Positions 1-5,619 of a stretch of DNA of 6,019 bases are shown piece after piece. A program made the translations under genes and the position numbers. Within the stretch, counting starts at the first letter, position 1; each line of letters starts with the position of its first letter. Where the stretch lies: assembly GCA_023228865.1 (NCBI GenBank), contig JALOAH010000161.1, positions 1 through 6,019 on the forward strand, read 5' to 3'. The notes under the pieces were generated by a model. It was not told the origin of the DNA, made no database searches, and saw nothing but the letters and a program-made list of their open reading frames with translations. This stretch comes from Porticoccaceae bacterium (GTDB lineage Bacteria; Pseudomonadota; Gammaproteobacteria; Pseudomonadales; Porticoccaceae).

Positions 1-47
1 GTTTTTTGTTCTAGTTGGCTCATCCGTCAGAGCATCAATCTTTAAAT

Positions 48-80
48 CTTTCAGTGTTTTCCGTGTGTTCCGTGGTTAAA
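48..80. repeat. Degenerate 9-bp tandem repeat ending in GTTAAAAAAA
   Basis: Successive units TTTCAGTG (49-56), TTTTCCGTG (57-65) and TGTTCCGTG (66-74) are followed by GTTAAAAAAA. On the minus strand this reads as TTAACCACGGAA followed by further CACGGAA/CACTGAA-like units. From general knowledge, strings of the type TTAACCACGGA...CACGGA occur as dispersed intergenic repeats in many PVC-group and other environmental genomes; I know of no assigned function. The periodicity is visible directly; membership in that wider group is inferred. Confidence 0.6.
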
Positions 81-111
81 AAAATCAGCTGTGGACGCAG
101 TCCACACCAGG

Positions 112-139
112 TCAGTCCGTGTTCAGTCCGTGTGTCCGT
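112..139. repeat. Perfect 11-bp tandem duplication, TCAGTCCGTGT
   Basis: TCAGTCCGTGT occurs twice head to tail (112-122 and 123-133) and is followed by a partial GTCCGT (134-139). It shares the CCGTG core with the tract at 48-80, so the two are probably related. It ends 15 bases before the metallophosphoesterase start codon and therefore sits in the leader of that gene if transcription begins upstream. Confidence 0.7.
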
Positions 140-154
140 ATTCCAGGAAGCCCC

Positions 155-982
155 ATGCCACAAAGCAGATTTCGCATCATTCATTTTTCCGATCCGCATA
201 TCGCCTTGTTTTCATTCCGGCATGGCGGTTTTTTCGACAAGCGCCTTTTTGGGCGTTTGAATCATTGCTTGCGCCGTCGGCGCTCTCTTCGTCTTCAACG
301 CCTTCAGCAAGCGGCGGAGCTTTTTGCTTCGCTGGAGCCTGACCTGCTTGTTTGCTCTGGTGACTTGACCAGCGTTGGCGACCCAGACGAATTCGCTTTG
401 GCCGAGCGTCTTTTGGCTCCCATTCTCGAGTTGGCCGGCGAACGTTTTCTCTACATCCCCGGCAACCATGATGCCTACGTGCAGGATCGGCGATGTCGTC
501 AGGCTTTGGAGACGACCTTCCACCGCCTCAACCGCAAGGCCTTTCACCTGCAAAAATTGCCAGCCAGCCTGGTGCTCGGCCCAAGCGAAATCATCCTTGG
601 CAACAGCGCTAGGCCAAGCCCGATTTATAGCTCGAATGGAGCTTTCTCCAGCCAGGAATGGGAGCGACTAGAGTCGCAGCTGATGAGCGCGAAAAACACG
701 CCATTCCGCCTGCTGCTGCAACATTTCCCCACTCTTGACTCCACCGGACGCCCACTAGGCTGGCGACGCCGGCTCAAGCAAGCAGAGCAGCTTCTGCAAT
801 GGCAGCAAAAAAACGCTTTCGACGCCCTGCTCTGCGGACATATACATCGACCATTTCTCCTCGAAGCTCCTCTTCCGCGCATTGTTTGCGCCGGCTCGCT
901 GACTTTGTATGGCTCTTTCGCCATCATTGACCTTGACAGCAATAATAATTCCATCCAGTGCAAAATAGAAAAACTCGCTTAA
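155..982 (+). CDS. Calcineurin-like metallophosphoesterase
   Basis: Predicted cytoplasmic two-metal phosphoesterase of 275 residues. All five metal-binding blocks of the family are present in order: D-x-H (D13, H15), GD (G69-D70), GNHD (103-106), a lone His (H190 in LLLQHFP) and GHIH (228-231). No signal peptide or membrane segment is seen, and the length is typical of a single-domain member. I chose ATG 155 because AGGAAG (144-149) sits five bases before it and the D-x-H block follows within 15 residues; a GTG at 119 would add 12 residues inside the repeat tract. The residues after H15 are rich in Arg (RRRR around 40-43), suggesting a basic cap or nucleic-acid/nucleotide-facing surface, but this is weak. 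The family includes cyclic-nucleotide, nucleotide, protein and lipid A precursor phosphatases, and nothing here fixes the substrate. It ends 25 bases before rhaB on the same strand, consistent with co-transcription. Confidence 0.88.
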   Translation: MPQSRFRIIHFSDPHIALFSFRHGGFFDKRLFGRLNHCLRRRRSLRLQRLQQAAELFASLEPDLLVCSGDLTSVGDPDEFALAERLLAPILELAGERFLYIPGNHDAYVQDRRCRQALETTFHRLNRKAFHLQKLPASLVLGPSEIILGNSARPSPIYSSNGAFSSQEWERLESQLMSAKNTPFRLLLQHFPTLDSTGRPLGWRRRLKQAEQLLQWQQKNAFDALLCGHIHRPFLLEAPLPRIVCAGSLTLYGSFAIIDLDSNNNSIQCKIEKLA

Positions 983-1007
983 ACTCAAAGAAAAAAGGTA
1001 AAATGAA

Positions 1008-2477
1008 ATGAAACAATTCCTGGCATTTGACCTCGGCGCCTCCAGTGGCAGAGCCATTCTTGGCACTTTGCTTGACGGCAAAATCTCTTTGCAGGAGCTG
1101 CACCGTTTCGAAAATGGCGCTGTCGCAATCCGCGACGGACTCTTTTGGAACACGCTTGGACTTTTCAAGGAAATGAAGACCGGCCTGCAAAAAGCGCTCG
1201 AGATTGGAGCCGAACTCTCCGGCATCGCCATCGACACCTGGGGCGTCGATTATGCGCTGATCGACAAGAATGGCTGCTTCGCCGGAATGCCGCGCCACTA
1301 CCGCGATTCCCGCACCGACGATGTCATGCCCTGGGCTTTTCAACGCATTCCGCAGGAGGAAGTCTACGCTGAGACCGGCATCCAGTTCATGACCCTGAAT
1401 TCCATCTTCCAGCTGGCCGCCTCTGTGCGCGACCAAGACCCCACTCTGCAAATCGCCGACAAGCTGCTGTTCACCCCCAATGCCCTGACTTGGCTTTTCG
1501 GCGGCAAAATCTGTGCCGAATACTGCATCGCCACCACCTCACAACTCTACAATCCACAGACCAGGGATTGGAGCTGGAAGATCATCGATGCCCTGGGCTT
1601 GCCACAGTCCCTGTTTCCGGAAATCGTCCCCGCTTGCAGCATCGCCGGCAGCTTGTCACCGGCTTTGCAGGCTGAGTTCCAATGCGGGCCGATCCCGCTG
1701 ATTTTGGTTGGCAGCCATGACACTGCCTCGGCGGTGGCCGCCGTGCCTGCCGAAGCCGACAAATCCTGGGCCTATCTGAGCAGCGGCACCTGGAGCTTGC
1801 TCGGTGTTGAGCTCGATGCCCCAGTCATCAACGAAAAAGCCCGTCTGGCCAACTACACCAACGAAGGTGGTGTCGGCGGAAAAATCCGCTTCCTGAAAAA
1901 CATCATGGGGCTCTGGCTGCTCCAGGAATGCCGCCAAGAGTGGAGCCGACGCGGGAAAACTTATAGCTTTGACGAATTGGACGGCCTGGCTGAGCAAGCC
2001 GAGCCTTTCCGCAGCTTTATTGATCCCAATGACGCAAGCTTTATCGCACCCGGCGATATGCCGGCCAGAATCCAGGAGTACTGTCGCAAAACCAGCCAGC
2101 CAATCCCTGAAACCCCAGGCCAGATCATCCGTGCCGCCCTGGAGTCACTGGCTCTGCGCTATGCGCTGACCATGCAGGAACTTGAGGACATTCTTGGGCG
2201 CAAGCTCGATGTCCTGCACTTGGTCGGCGGCGGCTGCCTAAACAAAATTCTCAACCAATTCACCGCCAATGCCATCAACCGTCCAGTCGTCACCGGCCCA
2301 GTCGAAGCAACCGCACTCGGCAATATCATCGGCCAAGCCCTTGCCACTGGAAATATCAAAAACCTCCAACAGGGAAGAGATATTATTCGTGAGGGCATAA
2401 AAACAACAACCTGGCAAGCACAAAACGCCAATGAATGGCAGCAAGCATTGCAAAAATATTGCCAAGTCACCAAATAG
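1008..2477 (+). CDS. rhaB: Rhamnulokinase (L-rhamnulose kinase)
   Basis: Transfers phosphate from ATP to L-rhamnulose, giving L-rhamnulose 1-phosphate, the second step of L-rhamnose catabolism in the cytoplasm. At 489 residues it is full length for the FGGY kinase family. Visible signatures: N-terminal phosphate-binding loop FDLGASSGR (7-15); AIDTWGVDYALID (74-86) and YRDSRT (98-103), both characteristic of rhamnulokinases; GSHDTASAV (235-243), where D238 matches the catalytic base; LSSGTWSLLG (257-266); and the C-terminal adenine-site block HLVGGGCLN (404-412) followed by TGPVEATALGN (429-439). The GGVGGKIRFLKNIMGLW stretch (287-303) is also typical of RhaB rather than of xylulose or glycerol kinases. 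ATG 1008 has AAAGGT about eight bases upstream; the ATG at 1003 reads into a stop immediately. It lies between the phosphoesterase (25 nt) and the cyclodeaminase-family gene (35 nt) on one strand. Rhamnose isomerase (RhaA) and aldolase (RhaD) are not in the window, so they must be encoded elsewhere or be replaced. Confidence 0.96.
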   Translation: MKQFLAFDLGASSGRAILGTLLDGKISLQELHRFENGAVAIRDGLFWNTLGLFKEMKTGLQKALEIGAELSGIAIDTWGVDYALIDKNGCFAGMPRHYRDSRTDDVMPWAFQRIPQEEVYAETGIQFMTLNSIFQLAASVRDQDPTLQIADKLLFTPNALTWLFGGKICAEYCIATTSQLYNPQTRDWSWKIIDALGLPQSLFPEIVPACSIAGSLSPALQAEFQCGPIPLILVGSHDTASAVAAVPAEADKSWAYLSSGTWSLLGVELDAPVINEKARLANYTNEGGVGGKIRFLKNIMGLWLLQECRQEWSRRGKTYSFDELDGLAEQAEPFRSFIDPNDASFIAPGDMPARIQEYCRKTSQPIPETPGQIIRAALESLALRYALTMQELEDILGRKLDVLHLVGGGCLNKILNQFTANAINRPVVTGPVEATALGNIIGQALATGNIKNLQQGRDIIREGIKTTTWQAQNANEWQQALQKYCQVTK

Positions 2478-2512
2478 CTCCTTACAACAAAAAGGTAAAA
2501 GCGGGAAAATCT

Positions 2513-3532
2513 ATGAAACTGGACTTGCTTTTTTTAAATGATGCCCACTTGCGTTCTTTGGGCGGCATGAATTTGCCTGAAGTCATGGAAGACGTGCGCC
2601 AGGTGCTAATTTTGCATGTGCAAAAGCAGATCAACAGCCCCAGCAAAGTAGTGCTTCGCTAGGGCAAGACCGTTGAGGACGAAAACCGCTATGGCCGTTG
2701 CAACGCCATGCCCTGCTGGTGCGGCGGCGACATCAATATGGCCGGCATCAAATGGCTGGGGTCAAATCCGCAAAATCACAAGTATGGTCTACCTCGGGCC
2801 ACAGGGTTGGTTGTTCTCAATGACCCCGAAACCAAGGTGCCCTTGTGCGTCGCCGATTGCACCGCCGTTTCAGGAGCGCGCACCGGCGCAGCCAGCGCGT
2901 TGGCCATTGACCGGCTAGCCAAAAAAGAGGTCAGCGCCATCACCCTAATTGGCGCCGGCTTTCAATCCCGAATGCAATTGCGCGCCGCCCAGATTGTACG
3001 CCCGAGCATCAACAAATGCTTCGTCTATGATATAATAGCGGAAAAAGCAGTGCAGTTCGCCAAGGAAATGTCAGCTGAACTGGCAATAAATGTTGAGGCC
3101 ACCACAACACCGGACTGCGCCGCCCAGGCAAGTGATATCCTGATTACCGCCACCATCTCTTCCACGCCTATCGTTCCAGCTTCCTGGTTGCATCCCGGCC
3201 TGTTTTGTATCAACCTGGCGGATTTCGAGTATGAATACGATGCGCTGAAACGTTGCCACAAAGTGGTGGTTGATGACTGGGAAGGAGTCAAACACCGGCA
3301 AATCAGCACAGTGGCGCTGATGTATGCAGACGGCCTGTTTACCGATGCCGATCTGCACGCCGAACTGGGAGAAATACTTATGGGAACAAAGCCCGGGCGA
3401 GAAAATGACGACGAAATCATCTACTTCAATAGCGTTGGCCTGGGCGCTGAAGACCTGGCAGTGATAACTCGTTGCTACCGAAAAGCGATAAAAAACGGCG
3501 TCGGATACAATATGCCATATTATGAGGAATAA
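2513..3532 (+). pseudogene. Ornithine cyclodeaminase/mu-crystallin family gene with in-frame TAG at codon 50
   Basis: Reading from ATG 2513 gives 49 residues, a TAG (2660-2662), then 289 more residues in the same frame to TAA 3530-3532. The two halves together make a 339-codon protein of normal family length with no frameshift. Counting the TAG as residue 50, recognisable parts are KVVLR (45-49), MPCWCGGD (66-73), AGIKWLGSNPQN (77-88), GLPRATGLVVLNDPET (92-107), ARTGA (122-126), the Rossmann NAD(P) loop GAGFQS (147-152) and NLADFE (234-239). K80, R123 and D237 fall where ornithine cyclodeaminases place substrate-binding Lys and Arg and the catalytic Asp, but the GGDxPGKTEL block of true ornithine cyclodeaminases is absent, so an imine/amino-acid dehydrogenase-like or tyramine oxidase subunit B-like activity is as likely. 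GGGA at 2503-2506 precedes the ATG. Internal ATG 2708 lacks a ribosome site and would lose the N-terminal substrate arm. The gene may be a recent nonsense pseudogene, a sequencing error or a recoded codon. Confidence 0.85.
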
Positions 3533-3570
3533 CCAACAGACGCGCACAAGACCAACCAGTCAGACAAACG

Positions 3571-3626
3571 CAGTGCGTAGTGCGTGCTGCGTGGTGCGTG
3601 CTGCGTGCTGCGTGGTGCGTGGTGGC
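3571..3626. repeat. 7-bp tandem repeat, TGSTGCG, about 8 units
   Basis: Consecutive heptamers run CAGTGCG, TAGTGCG, TGCTGCG, TGGTGCG, TGCTGCG, TGCTGCG, TGGTGCG and a final imperfect TGGTGGC. The unit is TG(C/G)TGCG with the third base alternating; the first two and the last units are degenerate. It begins 38 bases after the stop of the cyclodeaminase-family gene. Seven is not a multiple of three and there is no open frame, so it is not coding. Confidence 0.85.
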
Positions 3627-3644
3627 TCCCCATGACTGGAGTGC

Positions 3645-3726
3645 TGTCCCATTGTCCCTATAGTCCCCCGCAAAATAGCCCCATAGTCCCATAATCATAC
3701 GTTCCATATGTTCCATACGTCCCATC
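3645..3726. repeat. Degenerate 8-9-bp tandem repeat, consensus near ATAGTCCC / ATACGTTCC
   Basis: The tract is built of related words: TGTCCCAT, TGTCCCTAT, AGCCCCAT, AGTCCCAT, ACGTTCCAT, ATGTTCCAT and ACGTCCCAT, with a short non-matching insert near 3668-3675. Each word ends in CCAT or CTAT, and the unit length alternates between 8 and 9. The decay suggests an older array than the perfect octamer array 200 bases downstream. Confidence 0.7.
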
Positions 3727-3922
3727 CAACAACAAACAAGCATTCCATTTTTCAGACTTGCTAGCAGCTTATGACAATCATGGAGTTTCCAAGACTTTCG
3801 ATGATAGTAACCACCCCGGCTTGAAAAACGCATCTGAAAAGCTAAATTTTCAAGTGCGGCTTCTGAATCATCCAAAGCCCACCCACCAAGGGGGGCCTCC
3901 GTCCCTTACGCGCGAGGGCGGC

Positions 3923-4034
3923 GGGACGGCGGGACGGCGGGACGGCGGGACGGCGGGACGGCGGGACGGCGGGACGGCGGGACGGCGGGACGGCGGGACG
4001 GCGGGACGGCGGGACGGCGGGACGGCGGGACGGC
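3923..4034. repeat. Perfect octamer array, 14 copies of GGGACGGC
   Basis: GGGACGGC repeats without a single mismatch from 3923 to 4034 (14 x 8 = 112 bases), with partial units on both flanks (GGGCGGC at 3916-3922 and GG at 4035-4036). Every unit supplies a GGG run separated from the next by five bases, so the plus strand satisfies the usual G3-N1-7 rule for G-quadruplexes many times over. The homogeneity points to recent slippage or expansion, and copy number is likely to vary between strains. It ends about 145 bases before the -35 box of the regulator promoter and does not overlap any credible gene. Confidence 0.95.
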
Positions 4035-4102
4035 GGCAATGCAGAAATGCTAATTCACAAAATTATGGCGAACCAGTACTTGGAGATGTATTTTTCCGAA
4101 GC

Positions 4103-4141
4103 TTGTAATATTATTGTTCCAGTTTCACTGACGCATTACAA
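4103..4141. repeat. Inverted repeat TTGTAAT/ATTACAA with inner CAGT/ACTG
   Basis: TTGTAAT (4103-4109) and ATTACAA (4135-4141) form a perfect 7-bp inverted pair with a 25-base spacer, inside which CAGT (4120-4123) and ACTG (4127-4130) form a second small pair. It is AT-rich and lies about 40 bases upstream of the regulator's -35 box. No T-run follows on the plus strand, so it does not look like a terminator there. It could be an upstream regulator-binding site or chance. Confidence 0.35.
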
Positions 4142-4179
4142 AAAAAACAAACCCACCCAAAAATAAAATAAATTTTGAC

Positions 4180-4207
4180 TTGACAACAGACTTTCATGCG
4201 TTACTAT
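4180..4207 (+). promoter_or_regulatory. Sigma70-type promoter of the GntR-type regulator gene
   Basis: TTGACA (4180-4185) is a perfect -35 consensus, followed after 16 bases by TACTAT (4202-4207), a good -10 match. A second, overlapping TTGACT lies at 4175-4180. The preceding 40 bases are rich in A and T (AAATAAAATAAATTTT), like an UP element. Transcription would begin near 4213-4215, leaving a leader of about 45 bases before ATG 4258. Confidence 0.75.
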
Positions 4208-4213
4208 AGGTAT

Positions 4214-4237
4214 GCGCCCTAAGCGCCCTAGTGCGCT
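4214..4237. promoter_or_regulatory. Possible operator: direct repeat plus near-palindrome just after the promoter
   Basis: GCGCCCTA occurs twice nine bases apart (4214-4221 and 4223-4230). The second copy is the left half of AGCGCCCTAGTGCGCT (4222-4237), which matches its own reverse complement at 14 of 16 positions. It sits at or just after the expected transcription start and ends 9 bases before the GGAGG ribosome site. GntR-type proteins bind as dimers to short palindromes near their own promoters, so autoregulation by the encoded protein is a reasonable inference; the sequence alone does not prove it. Confidence 0.45.
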
Positions 4238-4257
4238 ATATGGCGTGGAGGTAAAAG

Positions 4258-5511
4258 ATGCGTGTTTTAAATAAGTCTGAACTAATTGCTGAGGAGTTGG
4301 CTTCTGGGATTCGTCGTGGTGTTTTAACTGGGAAGCTAATTTCGGAGAAGGAGCTTGCCAAGAAGTATTCTACTGCGGTGATGACTGCTGCTCGCGCTTT
4401 AAATATTCTTCGCGAGCAAAATTTAGTTGAGCGTATTTCCGGTCGTGGCACTTTTGTTATTTCGCGCAGTGTCCGTCGGCTTCGTTTTTTTAGGCAGAGT
4501 TATTTTGCCGGTCTTCAAGCGAAGCTTTTGGGCAGTCTGGTTCCCAATGTTGAGCTGGTTCCAGTCTCATCTTTTTTGGAGTCTGACCTGGCTGTTTTCG
4601 CCACCACCATGCCGATGAATTACTCATCGAATTTTCTTCCCTGGCCAACTCAGATGGTGGAGAGCCTCAAGGCTTCCGGGCGCTTCTATCCGCAAGTTTT
4701 CGAATTTCATCATATTGGCACTCCGACTTATGCAGTCGCCTACAATTTTTCGCCGGACATTCTCGCGTACAACAAGAGGCTGATGCGCCAGGCTGCACCT
4801 GAGTTTGACCCTTATCAGTTTACCTTTGACGAACTGGCCAAGCTTTCTCAGCAACTACCTGGGCGTTTTATGGAGCGTCCGGCGGCCGGCAACTCAATTT
4901 TGTTTGCCCTGGCCTATTCCAGCGCTTCTCTGCGCCGCGCCCTGCCTGCGTTCCGCCGTCTGCTTTTCACTGCGCCCGAACCCGGCAAAAGTTTTTTGCA
5001 TGGTGATTATCTGTTGGCTCCCCTAACCCGTGCTCACTGTTTCAATTTCAGCGATTTTTCTCCCTTTGAGGTGATGCCAATTCCTGAAATCGACGGCGTG
5101 CGCTGCTGCCATGCCGCCTCGGAGGCTGTTTTTGTCCCGCTTTCCTCGCGCTATCCTGAACTGGCCTTCGAGCTGGCCGCCGCCTCGCTTTCGCTCCCAT
5201 TTCAAGAGGCGGTAGGTGCCGCCCGTGCCAATATCCCCGCCGACATCAGCATCGCCGCCGAAAGTTTGGACAGCCGCGCTTTCCGCGACGATATTTTTTT
5301 CAATGAGATCGCCAACATTCATTTTCCCCGTGAAATCATCGACCCGGTTTCCGCCGCCGTTATTCTCGCCGGCTTGAAACGATTGGCAAGCTGCGCCTGT
5401 TCTCTTGATGATTTCCTGTGTCTGCTCGAGGAGGAGGAACATCTGGTGCAACGAAGACGCAAGGCGCTGGCTTTTGTCCTGCAAACACAAAACTGCGCCG
5501 AAAGTTTCTGA
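4258..5511 (+). CDS. GntR-type transcriptional regulator with solute-binding-protein-like C-terminal domain
   Basis: A 417-residue predicted cytoplasmic regulator. Residues 1-70 are a GntR-family winged helix-turn-helix: SELIAEELASGIRRGVLTGKLISEKELAKKY, then the recognition-helix area TAVMTAARALNILREQNLVERISGRGTFV with the wing G-R-G-T-F at 62-66. The rest (about 96-400) resembles extracellular sugar solute-binding proteins: IGTPTYAVAYNFSPDILAYNK (153-173) matches their Y-G-x-P...L-x-Y-N-K segment, FTFDELAKLSQQL (188-200) their T-W-D-E-L helix, and MPIPEIDG with a later AAxxxxFVPLSSRYPELAFELAA their C-terminal lobe. There is no signal peptide, so the ligand would be sensed inside the cell. 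GGAGG (4247-4251) lies six bases before ATG 4258, and a strong promoter precedes it. The first ~80 codons are AT-richer, with many T-ending codons, than the remainder. A sugar or oligosaccharide ligand is inferred from the fold; none can be named. Confidence 0.85.
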   Translation: MRVLNKSELIAEELASGIRRGVLTGKLISEKELAKKYSTAVMTAARALNILREQNLVERISGRGTFVISRSVRRLRFFRQSYFAGLQAKLLGSLVPNVELVPVSSFLESDLAVFATTMPMNYSSNFLPWPTQMVESLKASGRFYPQVFEFHHIGTPTYAVAYNFSPDILAYNKRLMRQAAPEFDPYQFTFDELAKLSQQLPGRFMERPAAGNSILFALAYSSASLRRALPAFRRLLFTAPEPGKSFLHGDYLLAPLTRAHCFNFSDFSPFEVMPIPEIDGVRCCHAASEAVFVPLSSRYPELAFELAAASLSLPFQEAVGAARANIPADISIAAESLDSRAFRDDIFFNEIANIHFPREIIDPVSAAVILAGLKRLASCACSLDDFLCLLEEEEHLVQRRRKALAFVLQTQNCAESF

Positions 5512-5514
5512 TCC

Positions 5515-5616
5515 ATGAAAAAACCTGCGGAAAAACGACCGCAGCTTAACTTTCTTCCCGTAAGCCAGCCGTTGATTAAACCCGAGAGCAAAAAGAATTT
5601 ACAGCATGGAGGTTGA
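5515..5616 (+). CDS. Possible 33-residue small protein between regulator and pseudopilin
   Basis: An ATG three bases after the regulator's TGA opens a 33-codon frame beginning MKKPAEKRPQLNFLPVSQP and ending HGG before TGA 5614-5616. It is rich in Lys, Pro and Gln, with no hydrophobic segment and no motif I recognise. It has no good ribosome site of its own (only GAAAG near 5500-5504) and would need translational coupling to the regulator. Its stop is three bases before the pseudopilin ATG, and the pseudopilin's GGAGG (5608-5612) lies inside its last codons. It is in the same frame as both neighbours. It could be a real microprotein, a coupling leader, or a former N-terminal leader of the pseudopilin cut off by the TGA; chance remains possible. 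Confidence 0.35.
   Translation: MKKPAEKRPQLNFLPVSQPLIKPESKKNLQHGG
5525..5557 (+). terminator. Weak hairpin after the regulator gene
   Basis: CTGCGG (5525-5530) and CCGCAG (5539-5544) form a 6-bp GC-rich stem with an 8-base A-rich loop, followed by the T-rich but interrupted CTTAACTTTCTT. It starts 14 bases after the regulator's stop. The tail is too broken for a strong intrinsic terminator; it could attenuate read-through into the pseudopilin gene or be incidental. It overlaps the possible 33-codon ORF. Confidence 0.3.
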
Positions 5617-5619
5617 AAA

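Larger units (their letters stand above)
1..154. other. Intergenic leader with short GTCCGTG/TTCCGTG repeats
   Basis: No credible coding region lies here; the short open frames that cross it overlap the metallophosphoesterase gene out of frame. It holds two short repeat tracts (48-80 and 112-139) and a perfect 7-bp hairpin, TGTGGAC at 90-96 and GTCCACA at 100-106 with a GCA loop. Read on the minus strand, the hairpin is followed after five bases by a run of seven T, so it could be a weak terminator for a gene entering from the right, but no minus-strand gene is visible nearby. I could not pick a convincing -35/-10 pair for the downstream operon; its promoter may lie here or left of the window. 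Confidence 0.6.
3533..4257. other. Long repeat-rich intergenic region
   Basis: About 725 bases separate the cyclodeaminase-family gene from the GntR-type regulator. I find no credible gene: the open frames over 3758-4108 (plus) and 3842-4039 (minus) exist only because a perfect octamer array lacks stops, and they encode monotonous GGTAGRRD or PSRRPAVP repeats. Contents in order are a 7-bp array (3571-3626), a degenerate 8-9-bp array (3645-3726), unique sequence with an 8-bp inverted repeat CTTGAAAA/TTTTCAAG (3820-3827 and 3847-3854), a 14-copy octamer array (3923-4034), an AT-rich stretch with a 7-bp inverted repeat (4103-4141) and the regulator's promoter. No clear intrinsic terminator for the upstream operon was seen. 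Confidence 0.75.

Noticed and set aside
119..154. GTG 119 as start of the metallophosphoesterase
   Set aside because: It would translate the tandem repeat tract and has no ribosome site; ATG 155 with AGGAAG is better placed relative to the D-x-H motif.
1547..1997. Minus-strand open frames inside rhaB
   Set aside because: They are shadows of the strongly supported rhamnulokinase frame, with no family motif of their own.
2708..3532. Independent gene starting at internal ATG 2708
   Set aside because: There is no ribosome site upstream, and family motifs continue in the same frame before it back to 2513, so the fragment is the downstream part of one interrupted gene.
3571..4034. Possible CRISPR array
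   Set aside because: Repeat units are 7-9 bp and directly tandem with no unique spacers, and no cas gene is present.
3842..4039. Minus-strand open frame encoding PSRRPAVP repeats
   Set aside because: This is the opposite strand of the same octamer array; no ribosome site and no non-repetitive domain supports it.
3758..4108. Plus-strand open frame of 116 codons over the octamer array
   Set aside because: More than a third of it is a translated GGGACGGC array (GGTAGRRD repeats); it has no ribosome site or recognisable domain, and openness is explained by the stop-free repeat.
5572..5601. Candidate promoter TTGATT...AATTTA before the pseudopilin
   Set aside because: The -10 match is poor and the spacing is 18; the tight gene spacing makes read-through from the regulator promoter more likely.
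5509..5616. TGA read as an amino acid to fuse regulator, small ORF and pseudopilin
   Set aside because: TGG encodes Trp throughout, no long frame here contains an internal TGA, and the pseudopilin has its own GGAGG ribosome site.
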